DNA of 64,000 nt from Armatimonadota bacterium. Its GTDB lineage: Bacteria > Armatimonadota > Fimbriimonadia > Fimbriimonadales > Fimbriimonadaceae. The position numbers were made by a program, and so were the translations under genes. This document shows, one piece after another, positions 38,621 through 50,246 of this stretch. The notes beneath the pieces were generated by a model. It saw nothing but the letters and a program-made list of their open reading frames with translations, ran no database searches and was not told the origin of the DNA. Numbering within the stretch: position 1 is the first letter of the stretch; each line of letters opens with the position of its first letter. Where the stretch lies: contig JANYCU010000055.1 of assembly GCA_025360125.1 (NCBI GenBank), positions 55,752-119,751 on the forward strand, in the 5' to 3' direction.

Positions 38621-41437
38621 CTATGGAAGAGTTGAAACGAACTGGTACGTTCCTGATCCAACTGCAATCATTGCTTTCACCGACTTTCCACCCTCGGTCA
38701 CGTTGCTTCCCGGAACAAAGACCGTCGCCGACGTATTCGGCGGAACCACTACCGTTAGGGTCAACTTGTTTCCTTCCCGCTTCCAGTTGCTCTCAATCCG
38801 CCCGTACATCGAATCATGGTGCGCCTTAACCCAAGTCAAATCTCCAACAACCGACGGCCGAACGAAGAACTTCTTAAATCCGGGTCCCGATGGGTCCGGC
38901 TGGATTCCCGCCAAAGACTTGTAGAACCATTCGCTGACCGATCCAAACATCGGGTGGTTGTGCGAGTACGTGTTGTCGCTGAACTCCCAGTGCTCCCACA
39001 TCGTCGTCGCTCCATTCTCAAGCATCCATCCCCAACCAGGGAATGTCTTCTGGTTCACTATTCGATAAGCAATGTCATCTCTTCCCGCGTTCGAGAGGGC
39101 TTGGAACAAGTACTTCGTGCCAAATATTCCCGTCGTCAGATGATAGTCGTGGGCCTTGATGTCCTTGATCAGCACGTCGAGAACCTTCGCCTTCATGTCT
39201 TCGGGAACGAAGCCAAGGGCCAACGGGATCGCTTGGCAAGCCTGAGTTCCGGAATCATACGTTCCATCGGGCTTAAGGAATCGCTTGTTCAACGCATTCT
39301 TAAAGTCCTCGGCCAAGCCGTGCAATTTATTCGAATAGTGCTTGTTGCCCCTAACCCCATAAAAAAGATCGATCGAACCTGAAGCTACCTTTCTAGGATC
39401 GTCATCCGGCAAGTTACCAAGCAAAATAATACGCCCAAACCAGTCGTAATTTAGAAGCTCGTAGGTTAGCCCAGTTAGAGCCTCGGGCTTAGGCACCAGG
39501 CTCTCATGATCACTGATACCTTTCTCAATCTTCGCTTTATCCGCACCCGCGAGATAGTTCAGCCACAGTCCTTCGCTTGTAAAAAGGTCCTGGGCAACCG
39601 CTTTATCTCCGTAATAGTCATTCAACTGCACAATAAGCATCGGAAAAGCAGACGCCCATTCGATCGGGCCCGTTTGCCCACCCAAGCCTTCGTCGGCAAT
39701 TCCAACAAATGGTGCGGTCTCCGTAACCCCTCGTCGCACATTCGGTTTCATAACCCTATCGAAATTATTTCCTAATTCGGTCGGAGGATCGATGATCATT
39801 GATTCCGCCAGCAAATGAGCAGTATTAGCATAGAACCGAGCCATGTCGTACGTGTACATCGCCATCTCGCTCGTCGCAACCTGATCGCCCCCGTACCCAA
39901 ACTTCTCGCGGTGCGGGCAGTCTGACTGAACGCTAAACAAGTTGCTCAGCAACGTCCACTCAACCATTGTCTGAATCCGGTTGAACATCGGGTTCGAGCA
40001 CTCGAACGAGCCCACTTGCTCAACGTCCGAGTTCATCCGCAATCCCTCAAACGATTCTAGCGTCGGCTTGCCCGGATACCCGGTCACCTCGACATAGCGA
40101 AAGCCGTGGAAGGTAAATCGAGGCTGAAAGACTTCTTCTCCTGACCCGCCACAAATATATTCGTCGATTTGAAAAGCCGTCTTCGGATATCCCTTTCCGT
40201 CGTAATGGTAGTCCTGGCCGCCGCCCTTAATCTGGCCGGCAACCGAGGTCATGGCATTCAACGTTCCATCTTTGTAAAGTAATTCGCCCGACCGTAGCCG
40301 CACCCGGGTCCCGGCCGCCCCACGAACTTTCATGCGGGTTACGCCAGCGAAATTCTGACCAAAATCCACAATGAATAAACCGGGCTTTGGCTCAGTGATC
40401 TTTACAGGTTTAACCGTCTTAGTTATACGAATCGGCGGAGTTTGCTGCGATTGCAAGGCTCCAGTTTTGATCCCTTGAGCTAAGACCGCGGGTCCCCAGC
40501 CGCTATCATCGAAGCCAGATTTATCCCATCCGGGCTGCACATTTCGCGCATCGAACACTTCACCCAAATAGACGCTGTTTCGAACAATCGGCCCTTCCCC
40601 TGCTTTCCACGATGGATCGGAAACAATGACGTCCGTAGTCCCGTCTGCATATTCGATGTGAAGCTGAGCCAGCAACCTTGGATCACCAGTTGGCAAATGC
40701 TCTCTTAAATTGATGCCAAAAACCCTTAGCGGAACGGTGTTGAACCACCCATTTCCCAGCATCGCCCCGATTGCATTCTTGCCCTTGACCAAGGAAGACG
40801 TTACGTCGAAAGTCTGATATGAGACTCGCTTCGAAAAGTCGGTCCAGCCAGGATCGAGCTGATGATCGCCCACCTTGGCTCCATTCAAATGAAACTCGAA
40901 GTACCCTAATCCCGCCCCGAACAATAGGGCTCGCTTGATCGGCTTCGAAACAGTAAATTGCTTTCGAAACATCGGATTTGGATCGTCGTCGAAGGGATCG
41001 ACCGCGGCAAATGTCTCTTTTATGTGTCGCTGGATCCATTGCGCCTTCCAGTCTGACGGCGAGAACATTCCTGTGGTCCAGGCCGCGGCCTCACTCCAAG
41101 CGCAAGCTACCCCCTTTTCATCCCAAGTCCGAACCTTCCAAAAATATTGTTGATGAGAAGCCAACCGCTTACCTTGATAGGCAACTTGAATCGATGTATC
41201 CGCCTTCAGGATTCCGGAATCCCACGCGTCAGCTTTGCCAGGCTTTAACAAGCCTGGACTCGTTGCAACTAAAACTTGGAAGGCAGTTTGACGAGCCCCT
41301 CGAGTGGAGGATTTCAACCACCAACTCAATCGAGGTTTCGCGCTATCGATCCCCAGCGGATTGATCTGATACTCACACCGAAGGTTCTCAACTTTCGTCA
41401 TCGCGACCATACTCACAAAAACTGCTAAAGAAATCAT
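38621..41437 (-). CDS. Alpha-L-rhamnosidase (GH78)
   Basis: LRCEYQINPLGIDSAKPRLSWWL, SDCPHREKFGYGGDQ, TTMWEHWE. Confidence 0.95.
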   Translation of the reverse strand: MISLAVFVSMVAMTKVENLRCEYQINPLGIDSAKPRLSWWLKSSTRGARQTAFQVLVATSPGLLKPGKADAWDSGILKADTSIQVAYQGKRLASHQQYFWKVRTWDEKGVACAWSEAAAWTTGMFSPSDWKAQWIQRHIKETFAAVDPFDDDPNPMFRKQFTVSKPIKRALLFGAGLGYFEFHLNGAKVGDHQLDPGWTDFSKRVSYQTFDVTSSLVKGKNAIGAMLGNGWFNTVPLRVFGINLREHLPTGDPRLLAQLHIEYADGTTDVIVSDPSWKAGEGPIVRNSVYLGEVFDARNVQPGWDKSGFDDSGWGPAVLAQGIKTGALQSQQTPPIRITKTVKPVKITEPKPGLFIVDFGQNFAGVTRMKVRGAAGTRVRLRSGELLYKDGTLNAMTSVAGQIKGGGQDYHYDGKGYPKTAFQIDEYICGGSGEEVFQPRFTFHGFRYVEVTGYPGKPTLESFEGLRMNSDVEQVGSFECSNPMFNRIQTMVEWTLLSNLFSVQSDCPHREKFGYGGDQVATSEMAMYTYDMARFYANTAHLLAESMIIDPPTELGNNFDRVMKPNVRRGVTETAPFVGIADEGLGGQTGPIEWASAFPMLIVQLNDYYGDKAVAQDLFTSEGLWLNYLAGADKAKIEKGISDHESLVPKPEALTGLTYELLNYDWFGRIILLGNLPDDDPRKVASGSIDLFYGVRGNKHYSNKLHGLAEDFKNALNKRFLKPDGTYDSGTQACQAIPLALGFVPEDMKAKVLDVLIKDIKAHDYHLTTGIFGTKYLFQALSNAGRDDIAYRIVNQKTFPGWGWMLENGATTMWEHWEFSDNTYSHNHPMFGSVSEWFYKSLAGIQPDPSGPGFKKFFVRPSVVGDLTWVKAHHDSMYGRIESNWKREGNKLTLTVVVPPNTSATVFVPGSNVTEGGKSVKAMIAVGSGTYQFVSTLP

Positions 41438-41675
41438 AAAACCTTAAGGGGTGCCGCCGTGTTTGAGTGTCGACGCAAGAACAAAGCCAGCAAAACGTGC
41501 ATGTCGGTATCTTACACAGATTCCTTGGCGCTGGAGTAGTACAATGTCGGCCTTTGCCCGGTGGACCCATAAAAATACGTTTGGATCGATTAAGACCTGG
41601 ACATTCTGTTAATGCAGACAAAACTCTACTAAATCGAGTAACGGCAACGTAGATATTGGTATTCTACGATTAGAC

Positions 41676-42662
41676 TTGAAACAGAAAAAAGTGCCTTGGA
41701 AAGAGTTTGAGCAATTGGTCAGCAACCTCGAGATCATGTTTTCGGATCAAAATTGCCGTGTCAAACACAATGATCAAGTGCGAGACAAATACGGAAGTTT
41801 GCGTCAAGTCGATGCAACTGTAAGATTCTCTACTGGTGCAACAAATTACTTGACAATCATAGAATGTCGCAATAGGAAGAAAGTTAGTGATTCTATTTGG
41901 ATTGAACAGATTGCTACAAAACGCGATAATCTCGGAGCTGACAAGGCAATATGCGTTTCGAATAAGCCGCTATCGTCTCCCGCAAGGCTACAGGCACGAG
42001 ACAGACGTATTGACGTTCGCACTCTAGAAACTTTAAGCGAATCATTCAATGATTATTTAGAGCCATGGATGGAATTTGGCAACGCTGGCTGGCACTCGGA
42101 AAGAATTGGGATTGGCTTCACTGACGAAGATTCTCAAGCACAATTTAGTGAATATTTCGGCAACATTGATGCCAATGAATTGACATTCTTGATTTTGGGA
42201 AGGACTTGGAATGCACAAAGCTTATACAAAGCCGCGCTCCGCGAATGTGAAAAAATCGACATTCCTCCTAAAACAAAGGAAGTCCGTCGCAGCATAAGTT
42301 TCTTCGAAGAGGGTACACCTTCGATAGTATGCCATCTGGACAAAAAATTTGAAGTGACATCAATTAATGTAGAGATGGTCTATCAATTTAAGCAGACTCC
42401 ATTGAACTCTTCATTTAAAGGCATGTATACGAGCACCGATTCCACCATAGATCATATTGTCCATGAAGCAAGCGTTACTCACAATGGCAACGATCTTCGG
42501 TTTCGCTCTACCAAGGCCAGCAAGTCCGAAACGTTCTCATTTAACGTCCCATTTGAGTTCCTTGATGAAGATGCTCGCCAAGGAGTTGATCCTGAGCGTG
42601 GTGTAACTTTAACTGTCGATTTTGATGAAAAAGGCAATCCTACTATAAATTCTAAAAAGTGA
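41676..42662 (+). CDS. Mrr-like restriction endonuclease domain protein
   Basis: N-terminal WKEFEQLV...DKYGSLRQVDATVRF...YLTIIECRNRKKVSDSIWIEQI (D...ExR/K-like core); TTG start. Confidence 0.75.
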   Translation: MKQKKVPWKEFEQLVSNLEIMFSDQNCRVKHNDQVRDKYGSLRQVDATVRFSTGATNYLTIIECRNRKKVSDSIWIEQIATKRDNLGADKAICVSNKPLSSPARLQARDRRIDVRTLETLSESFNDYLEPWMEFGNAGWHSERIGIGFTDEDSQAQFSEYFGNIDANELTFLILGRTWNAQSLYKAALRECEKIDIPPKTKEVRRSISFFEEGTPSIVCHLDKKFEVTSINVEMVYQFKQTPLNSSFKGMYTSTDSTIDHIVHEASVTHNGNDLRFRSTKASKSETFSFNVPFEFLDEDARQGVDPERGVTLTVDFDEKGNPTINSKK

Positions 42663-42751
42663 TCCCATGGGCGGAGCCAAATTTGCCCCTCTATACTCAT
42701 CGCTCCATTGACGAGCTCAGGACTTACGATTTGAGCTAGTAATATATAACC

Positions 42752-43933
42752 ATGATTTCACGCCCCGATTCTCGCGGACGCTTTGGAGCCTTTGGCGGAC
42801 GATACGTCCCCGAAACCCTCATGCCAGCCTTAGAGCAACTCGAAAAAGAGTTCGATGCGGCGTGGGCAGATCCAGCCTTCAAAGCCGAGTACATGCGGTT
42901 GCTGACCGAATATGTCGGTCGTCCATCCGCCCTTACCGAAGCCAGAAACTTGAGCGAAGACACCGGCCTCCACGTCACCATCAAGCGAGAAGACCTCAAC
43001 CATACTGGTGCGCACAAGATCAATAATGCCATCGGTCAAGCCCTGCTGGCCGTGAGAATGGGCAAAAAGCGCATCATCGCCGAAACCGGGGCGGGTCAAC
43101 ACGGAGTTGCTTCTGCTACTGCTTGTGCCTTGCTCGGGCTCCAATGCGAGGTCTATATGGGCGAAGAAGACATCATTCGTCAAGAGCTCAACGTCTTCCG
43201 CATGAAGCTTCTCGGTGCAAAAGTCCACCCGGTTTCCAGCGGAACCAAGACCCTGAAAGACGCCCTCAATGAAGCGATGCGCGACTGGGTTACGAATGTC
43301 GATACCACCCACTACATCATCGGTACCGCGGCCGGCCCCCACCCCTATCCGTACATGGTTCGCGAGTTTCACCGTGTCATCGGCGAAGAAGCCCGGGCCC
43401 AATATGTCGAGCGATATGGTTGCACTCCTGATGCGATCGTAGCCTGCGTGGGCGGCGGTAGTAACGCAATCGGATTCTTTGTCGGATTCTACGGCGACGA
43501 TTCGGTCCGAATGATCGGAGTCGAGGCTGGAGGTCATGGTTTGGCTTCAGGCCAACATGCTGCACCGCTCACTGCGGGATCCCCTGGCGTTCTCCATGGC
43601 AGTTACAGCTACCTCATGCAAGATGCCGACGGGCAGGTCATTGGTACTCACTCAGTCTCGGCTGGCCTAGATTATCCTGGCGTTGGTGCCGAGCACTCTT
43701 ACCTGAAGGATTTAGGCCGAGCAGAATATGTGTCGGTTACCGATGACGAGGCACTAAGCGCACTCCAATGGTGTGCCAGTCGAGAAGGTCTCATCCCGGC
43801 TCTCGAAAGCGCTCATGCGTTTGCTGCACTCAAGATTCCCGGCTTGTTTAAGCCAGGAACTCGAGTGATTGTGAACATGAGTGGACGAGGCGACAAGGAC
43901 ATGGTCACCGTCGCCAACATCCTTAAACTGTAG
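42752..43933 (+). CDS. trpB: Tryptophan synthase beta chain
   Basis: [40 protein letters not shown]. Confidence 0.98.
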   Translation: MISRPDSRGRFGAFGGRYVPETLMPALEQLEKEFDAAWADPAFKAEYMRLLTEYVGRPSALTEARNLSEDTGLHVTIKREDLNHTGAHKINNAIGQALLAVRMGKKRIIAETGAGQHGVASATACALLGLQCEVYMGEEDIIRQELNVFRMKLLGAKVHPVSSGTKTLKDALNEAMRDWVTNVDTTHYIIGTAAGPHPYPYMVREFHRVIGEEARAQYVERYGCTPDAIVACVGGGSNAIGFFVGFYGDDSVRMIGVEAGGHGLASGQHAAPLTAGSPGVLHGSYSYLMQDADGQVIGTHSVSAGLDYPGVGAEHSYLKDLGRAEYVSVTDDEALSALQWCASREGLIPALESAHAFAALKIPGLFKPGTRVIVNMSGRGDKDMVTVANILKL

Positions 43934-44591
43934 CTTTCAATCGGCCAACTGGGGTGGTTGACACTGCATCGGAAATCACGTCGCTAAACGTCCTTCCGAC
44001 CAACGCGGAGTCGCGTAGCATCAAGAAATTGGGAAATTCTTGCTCAATTGTTGGATTCATTTTAATAATCTTAGGTCCAGTTTCAAGCTGGGGATTCAAA
44101 ATTATTTCTAGGGCCTGGTTAATGCCCGAAAAGTCGGTGGCCGTCACTGGCTGCTGAAGAGAGTCAATCGATTGCCGTTCGATGCCAAGGGTCGGAATCA
44201 TTGCTCGGCCACTCGTATTAAAATTCTGAAGGCTCAAAAAGAGGGCACCTTCAAGCGAGGTACCCAATCGATGCTCGGCAAAATCCCTAAGAGTCTTTCC
44301 GTCGACCTGAAAGTTCTTGGTCTTCGAAGGAAATCCCGTCAATTCAGTGATTTTCGACATATATCGATTTTCAAACGGCGTAAAATCAGAGCCCTCAGGA
44401 AGTAGGCGTGGGGTGATCGGAACGTCAAGGAAATTAGCCAATATCCGCTCTTCGGAACTGAGGCGATCTGGCTGAGCGGTCTTATCGAGAAGGTGTCCGC
44501 GTGCGGCTTGCAACGCAACGACGGTGACGCGAAAATCGAAATCCATAATCGGGACGACAGCTTTAAAATCCCACAAAAATGTGCGTTTCAT
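43923..44591 (-). CDS. Hypothetical protein
   Basis: Intact ORF convergent with trpB. Confidence 0.6.
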   Translation of the reverse strand: MKRTFLWDFKAVVPIMDFDFRVTVVALQAARGHLLDKTAQPDRLSSEERILANFLDVPITPRLLPEGSDFTPFENRYMSKITELTGFPSKTKNFQVDGKTLRDFAEHRLGTSLEGALFLSLQNFNTSGRAMIPTLGIERQSIDSLQQPVTATDFSGINQALEIILNPQLETGPKIIKMNPTIEQEFPNFLMLRDSALVGRTFSDVISDAVSTTPVGRLKATV

Positions 44592-44684
44592 ATTGCAAGA
44601 TACGCCAATTTTCGATGAGATTCAAGATACTTTGGAAAAGATGAGCTTTTGGTCCTGAATCCCTAACCGAGTATCCTAAAACTA

Positions 44685-45614
44685 ATGTTATTCATTTCCA
44701 GTTTGCTTGGTGCTGCAGCCATTATTCAAACCCAAAAGCCTACTGAACCAGAGGTCAATCCTCTGCAACTCAAGGTTCGCCGCACAGACTCGTTGAACGT
44801 CAGCGTCAATAACTGGTTTGACCTTAACTCTGGCAAACAAAGTTCGCTGGACGCATTCGTAAAACAAGCGGACAACTATCAGTTCGTGTTCCTCGGCGAA
44901 TCACACGATGACCCGGTCCACCACCAAATGCAAGCGAATGTCATCGAAGGATTGGCAAAAAGAAGGCGCAACGTGATTGTTGGATTTGAGATGTTCACTC
45001 GACCAAACCAAGAGAACCTAAGCTCCTGGACCCTCGGTCGGGAGTCCGAAGATGATTTCATTACCAACGCAAATTGGAAGAAAGAATGGGGATTCCCTTT
45101 CCCTCTCTACCGTCCAATCTTCGATGTCATCAAGGCAAACCGAATCCCGATGGTCGGGCTCAATGTTCCTCGCACATGGGCAAGTGCAGTCGGCAAAGGC
45201 GGCCTAACTGCCCTCACTCCAGATCAACAAGCCCAAATTCCAACCGTCCTCACCAATAACGCGAACCACAAAGCCGTATTTGATGGCTTAATGGGTGGAC
45301 ACCCAATGACGGGCCCACGCGGCGACAATATCTACGCTGCCCAGTGCCTGTGGGATGAAGGGATGGCCGACACGGCTTTGAAGTACGTGTCCAATCGGTA
45401 CGGTAAGCCCGAGAACATGCCCAAGAACACCGTCTTCGTGATCCTCGCCGGAATGGGGCACGGACTATATAAGCAAGGTATCAACTGGCGAATCATGCGC
45501 CGAACGGGCATGGACACCCTGACCCTCATCAATATTGAGGGCGAAAAGTCGCAGTCAGTCTCACGTGGGCTCGCCGACTTCGTTTACGTCTCACCGTCAT
45601 TCGAGCGCAAATAG
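44685..45614 (+). CDS. ChaN/DUF399-like (Tiki/EreA-like) protein
   Basis: VFLGESHDDPVHHQMQANVIEGLAKR...VIVGFEMFTRPNQ. Confidence 0.88.
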   Translation: MLFISSLLGAAAIIQTQKPTEPEVNPLQLKVRRTDSLNVSVNNWFDLNSGKQSSLDAFVKQADNYQFVFLGESHDDPVHHQMQANVIEGLAKRRRNVIVGFEMFTRPNQENLSSWTLGRESEDDFITNANWKKEWGFPFPLYRPIFDVIKANRIPMVGLNVPRTWASAVGKGGLTALTPDQQAQIPTVLTNNANHKAVFDGLMGGHPMTGPRGDNIYAAQCLWDEGMADTALKYVSNRYGKPENMPKNTVFVILAGMGHGLYKQGINWRIMRRTGMDTLTLINIEGEKSQSVSRGLADFVYVSPSFERK

Positions 45615-45624
45615 ACAGGCAACA

Positions 45625-45660
45625 AAAAAGCCCCGATCCAGTTGGATCGGGGCTTTTTTG
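45625..45660. terminator. Strong bidirectional intrinsic terminator
   Basis: AAAAAAGCCCCGATCCAGTTGGATCGGGGCTTTTTT. Confidence 0.95.
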
Positions 45661-45669
45661 TTTGTTGCC

Positions 45670-46539
45670 TTAGCCCAGTTGGCGCAGGGCTTCGATTCGC
45701 TTTTCAAGGGAAGGGTGCGAGTCTAGGAGAGGTATTCGGCTCTTTCCATCGGCGATTTTCGCCGTCGCAAGTCCGTTCGGAGCATCGAGCTTTACATAAT
45801 TCAATTGCAAAGTCTGCAACGCACCGATCATCGATTCTCGACTCACCAAAAGTCCCGCACCAGAGTCGGCTCGGAATTCTCGCTTTCGTGAAAACGCCAT
45901 CGTGATGAACGATCCTAGGAAGGTGAAAAGGAATTGGCAAGCAATGTTGACCACGTAATACACCAGCGTGGAGATCTTCGAATCAACCATCATCGACGCT
46001 GCGTAACCAATGATTCTCGCAAGGAAGATTGCGAACGAGTTAATGACGCCTTGCAGCAAGGTCATCGTAACCATGTCGCCATTCTTGATGTGAGTAATTT
46101 CGTGAGCGAGAACCGCGCGCACTTGATCGTGCGGCATATTGGTCAAAAGCCCAGTTGAGACGGCGACCAACGATCGCTTTTGAGTCGGTCCGGTCGCAAA
46201 TGCGTTCATTTCTTCGCTGGCATAAAAGCCAACTTCAGGCATTCCCTTGAGGCCAGCCTTTTCGGCCAGCTCATAGACGTCGCTTGCAAGTTGTCCAAAA
46301 GCTCCTTCCGATTGAGGAGTGACCAATTGGATTTTCATCATCCATTTGGCGACGATTCGGGATAAGCCAAGGGAAATAAATGCCCCTGCGAATCCGTAGA
46401 TGACTGAGCTCACCATCAGGACTTCGTAGTTGATTCCTTTTTCGGTAATCCAACCGCGCAATCCGAGGGCGGACGTAACGCCAAACAGCAACAAACCGAC
46501 TAACAGGTTCGTCGCTACAAATAAGCCAATTCGCTTCAT
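45670..46539 (-). CDS. htpX: Zinc metalloprotease HtpX
   Basis: AVLAHEITHIKNGDM; four-TM topology. Confidence 0.96.
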   Translation of the reverse strand: MKRIGLFVATNLLVGLLLFGVTSALGLRGWITEKGINYEVLMVSSVIYGFAGAFISLGLSRIVAKWMMKIQLVTPQSEGAFGQLASDVYELAEKAGLKGMPEVGFYASEEMNAFATGPTQKRSLVAVSTGLLTNMPHDQVRAVLAHEITHIKNGDMVTMTLLQGVINSFAIFLARIIGYAASMMVDSKISTLVYYVVNIACQFLFTFLGSFITMAFSRKREFRADSGAGLLVSRESMIGALQTLQLNYVKLDAPNGLATAKIADGKSRIPLLDSHPSLEKRIEALRQLG

Positions 46540-46569
46540 TACTTCTATTGTACGTTTGAGTCCGGCGGT

Positions 46570-47283
46570 TTACTTCACTGTCTCAATCCACTTAAGGGCA
46601 AATTGAGCAACTTCCGTGGCGCGTCGGCTCATTAGTGGGCCAACATGACTCATTTTCGGATAGCTCTTCACCGTCGCTCCCGTCCAATTTGCCAACGCCA
46701 AACCAGTCGAATGAGGCACATCGGTATCCGCTTCACCGAGAATCGTTAATACGAGACATAGGGCACTTTGAGCCGAAACCCCTTCGGTAATTTGGTTCAT
46801 GACTGTTCCGGACTCATCCCGCCATCGTTTCCAAGCCCAACGAATGGTTTTTCGGTCGCTGTCGGGCATCGCGGCTTCGGAATCTTTCAACGGGCCATTT
46901 GCCCACCGAACGATCGGGGGAAACGATGCGGGATGCCGTTTGATCGGCACTTCGAGCGGGGCCACGCTATTCACAAGCACGATTCCCATCACGGGTCTTC
47001 GCTCTTGGGCTTTGAGCGCCAACAGTCCGCCCATACTTGCGCCAATGTAATAAACTCGCCCGCGTTGAGGAGTCCAACTCACTACTTGGGCAACATAGTC
47101 GTCTAACTGGGTTGATTCGTACTGATGGTTGGTCGGGACTAGGTCTTTGGCTATGACAGTCCAACCTGCCCGTTCGAACACGGGTCGCCACTTGTCATAT
47201 TCCCATCCGCCACCACCAGCACCATGGATCATCACGACGGTCCCTTTTGAGGCCAACAAGCTAGCGGCGAGGAGAGCGATCAT
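46570..47283 (-). CDS. Alpha/beta hydrolase
   Basis: VVMIHGAGGGGWEYDKW, YYIGASMGGLLA. Confidence 0.9.
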   Translation of the reverse strand: MIALLAASLLASKGTVVMIHGAGGGGWEYDKWRPVFERAGWTVIAKDLVPTNHQYESTQLDDYVAQVVSWTPQRGRVYYIGASMGGLLALKAQERRPVMGIVLVNSVAPLEVPIKRHPASFPPIVRWANGPLKDSEAAMPDSDRKTIRWAWKRWRDESGTVMNQITEGVSAQSALCLVLTILGEADTDVPHSTGLALANWTGATVKSYPKMSHVGPLMSRRATEVAQFALKWIETVK

Positions 47284-47285
47284 GA

Positions 47286-48065
47286 TTACCCGAGCCCCTT
47301 GGTCATTCCGCCATCGACCAGCAAGCTGGTACCCGTAATGTATGCCCCTGGTTGAGAGCAGAAGAAGGCGATCGCCGCCGCAATCTCTTCGGGTTTACCG
47401 AGGCGCTTCATGGGAACCTCACTGGCTTGAAGGTCGAGGGCTTCGTCAACCGTTAGTCCATCCCGTTTGCCGCGAATCTCGGCTAGATGAATCTGGCGAT
47501 CGGTCAGTGTGTGGCCAGGCAGGACTCCGTTAACCGTGATTCCAAACGGAGCAAGTTCCAGTGCCTGCAATCTCGTAAGAGCCATCAACCCGGCTCGCAG
47601 GGTGCTTGAAATTGGAAGAATGGCGTTTGGCTCCTTCGCCACGAGAGACGTGTTGTGAACGATTCGGCCCCAGCCTCGCTCTTTCATTTCTGGTGCCACA
47701 TTTCGAACCATTCGCACAACATTCATGAGCGTCGAATCAAAACCAGCTTGCCATTGCTCATCAGTAATTGTCTGCCATGAGCCAGCCGGGGGTCCGCCAG
47801 TATTGGTCACCATGATGTCGATGGGGCCCAACTGAGATTGAGATTCGGAAATCCAATGGTCGATATCGCTCAACGATGACACATCGCAAGCGATGCCAAT
47901 TGCTCCGTGGCCAATTTGTTTGGTGGCTTGATCGAGGGACTCTTGGTTTCGACCGCAAATCGATACCTTGCACCCTTCTACTGCGAGCATTCTCGCCGTC
48001 GCGAGGCCAATGCCTTTACTTCCGGCGGCGACGAGCGCGACCCTACCTTGTAGTCCGAGATCCAT
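47286..48065 (-). CDS. SDR family oxidoreductase
   Basis: LVAAGSKGIGLATARML, terminal GAYITGTSLLVDGGMTKGL. Confidence 0.95.
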   Translation of the reverse strand: MDLGLQGRVALVAAGSKGIGLATARMLAVEGCKVSICGRNQESLDQATKQIGHGAIGIACDVSSLSDIDHWISESQSQLGPIDIMVTNTGGPPAGSWQTITDEQWQAGFDSTLMNVVRMVRNVAPEMKERGWGRIVHNTSLVAKEPNAILPISSTLRAGLMALTRLQALELAPFGITVNGVLPGHTLTDRQIHLAEIRGKRDGLTVDEALDLQASEVPMKRLGKPEEIAAAIAFFCSQPGAYITGTSLLVDGGMTKGLG

Positions 48066-48103
48066 ATCGTGATGTTACCGGAGGCCGTCCGAACTGCTCT
48101 TGA

Positions 48104-49705
48104 CTATGCTTGCTTTGCTTCAGCGGTTTGCAAGAACTTTGGTGCTTGCCGATTCTTGGCTGCTTGCTCGTAGGCGTATGCCAGTTTGAGCAGCGTAGGT
48201 TCGCTCCACGCTCTCCCGAACAGAGTCAAACCAACTGGGAGGCCCCGAATATAGCCCGATGGCAATGTGATTGCCGGATATCCCGCAACCGCCGCAGGCG
48301 TTGAACTACTGCCGGAAATGTGATCCCCATTGATCAGATCGGTCGTCCATGCTGGACCACCCGTGGGGGCAAAAATTGCGTCCAATTTGAACTTATCCAT
48401 GACCGCATCGATTCCATCGGTTCGAGACATCTTGTGATTTCTTGCCAACGCGTCGATGTATTTCTTGTCGGTCAGGGGCCCCTTCGCTTGCGCTTGGATG
48501 AATAACTCTTGGCCGAAATACTGCAACTCAGTGTCCTTCAGTTTCTCGTTTATTTTGATGAGATCAGCCAGCGTTTTTGCCTCGAGATGGCGAGTCGATA
48601 GATACTTGTTGATGTCATTTTTGAAATCGTAAAGCAGCACTTCGGTTTCGGTGTCATCGTACTTGCCGTGGGATGGCAAGTCGGCTGGATCGACAATGAT
48701 TGCGCCGAGGTCCTTCATGACCTGAATGGCGTTATGCATCAGGGTGTCGACGCGATCATTGAAGCCAAAGAACTTTCGGGCAACCCCGATGCGAGCACCC
48801 TTGAGTCCGTTTGTATCGAGGAACTTGGTGTAATCGGATACGCCCTTATAGCCTTTCGTTGCCGGGTCCGATGGATCTGGACCAGCGAGAACGCCCAGCA
48901 AGATTGCGGCATCACGGACGGTTCTCGCCATCGGGCCAGCGGTGTCTTGGCTATGTGAAAGCGGAATAATTCCTGAACGGGAAAGAAGACCAAGTGTTGG
49001 CTTTATTCCAACCAAGCCATTATTTGACGACGGGCAAACAATCGAACCATCGGTCTCGGAGCCAATCGAAATGGCACAAAGGTTTGCCGACGTAGCCGAG
49101 CCTGAACCGGAACTGCTACCGCACGGATTTCTATCTAGCGCGTAAGGATTCTTAGTCTGCCCGCCTCGCCCGCTCCAGCCGCTACTTGAGTGAGTAGATC
49201 GGAAGTTTGCCCATTCGCTGAGGTTCGTCTTGCCGAGAATAATTGCCCCAGCTTTTCGCATCAAGGCCACGATGTGGGCATCGTGGGCGGCAATGTTGCC
49301 GAGCAAGGCTAACGACCCCGCAGTCGTCATCATTTTGTCGCCCGTTTCGATGTTGTCTTTGATGAGAATAGGGATTCCGTGCAGGGGTCCGCGAATGACG
49401 CCTTCGGATCGCAATTTGTCGAGGCGATCGGCATGAGCCAAGGCTTCGGTATTGGTTTCGATTACAGATCGCAAAGTTGGCCCGTTTCGATCAATTTCCT
49501 CAATTCGCTCGAGATATTTTTGGGTGATCGAGTGCGCGGTTTCTTTGCCTGAATTCATCGCTTTTTGCAGGTCGGCGATGGTGGCTTCGTCTAATTCAAA
49601 TGGCTTGGGGGCTGGTTGGGAGTCTTGAGTTTCAGCCATGAGGGGTTTCGCCATCGCCGCGGCACCCGTCAGGAGGCCAGCTTTCAGAAAATCACGTCGC
49701 TTCAT
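48104..49705 (-). CDS. Amidase (amidase-signature family, Tat-like N-terminus)
   Basis: MKRRDFLKAGLLTGAAAM; GSSSGSGSATSANLCAISIGSETDGSIVCPSSNNGLVGIKP. Confidence 0.96.
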   Translation of the reverse strand: MKRRDFLKAGLLTGAAAMAKPLMAETQDSQPAPKPFELDEATIADLQKAMNSGKETAHSITQKYLERIEEIDRNGPTLRSVIETNTEALAHADRLDKLRSEGVIRGPLHGIPILIKDNIETGDKMMTTAGSLALLGNIAAHDAHIVALMRKAGAIILGKTNLSEWANFRSTHSSSGWSGRGGQTKNPYALDRNPCGSSSGSGSATSANLCAISIGSETDGSIVCPSSNNGLVGIKPTLGLLSRSGIIPLSHSQDTAGPMARTVRDAAILLGVLAGPDPSDPATKGYKGVSDYTKFLDTNGLKGARIGVARKFFGFNDRVDTLMHNAIQVMKDLGAIIVDPADLPSHGKYDDTETEVLLYDFKNDINKYLSTRHLEAKTLADLIKINEKLKDTELQYFGQELFIQAQAKGPLTDKKYIDALARNHKMSRTDGIDAVMDKFKLDAIFAPTGGPAWTTDLINGDHISGSSSTPAAVAGYPAITLPSGYIRGLPVGLTLFGRAWSEPTLLKLAYAYEQAAKNRQAPKFLQTAEAKQA

Positions 49706-49841
49706 ATGATTTTTTCATCTTTGCATATCTTCGCAGTAACATTGCAAATCCTCATCACCTTCATGGGTCGGCTATAGGAATTGATGCTTTCTTGATGTCG
49801 CCAAACGGGGAATTCATAGGTTGCTCAAGTAGAATTGACCC

Positions 49842-50207
49842 ATGGCAATCCAACTTCAAGTTCACGATAAATTCAAAGTCTATTTCGGCAAGACAATCGC
49901 CGACATCAACGCAAAGATCCAGGCTGAGACTGCCGACGGCACGATCGCAGCAAAGAGCATCGGCGTTGAGTATATGGAAGCCAGAAATCAATTTCTCGTG
50001 TCAGTTGGTTACGCCGAAGGGCAAGCTGGTTATCAGGTGGGAATTACTGACACCGTCGTTGGTCCTCTTCCCGAGTTCAACGATGCACCCGACCAACTGT
50101 GTAGTTCGATGGAAGCCATCGTTGACGAATTCTCAGATGTCATCTGTCACGAGTTGTTCGTCGATAATGATGAGGTCGTGCATCTTGTCTTGATGACCAA
50201 ATTGTAG
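49842..50207 (+). CDS. Hypothetical protein
   Basis: ORF with TAGAAT 6 nt before ATG. Confidence 0.6.
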   Translation: MAIQLQVHDKFKVYFGKTIADINAKIQAETADGTIAAKSIGVEYMEARNQFLVSVGYAEGQAGYQVGITDTVVGPLPEFNDAPDQLCSSMEAIVDEFSDVICHELFVDNDEVVHLVLMTKL

Positions 50208-50246
50208 AGTCGATTCCAAAGAAAACATCGAGAGAAACATCGAAAA

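Noticed and set aside
42830-43537. 235-aa minus-strand ORF
   Set aside because: Lies wholly antisense to trpB; codon-phase artefact.
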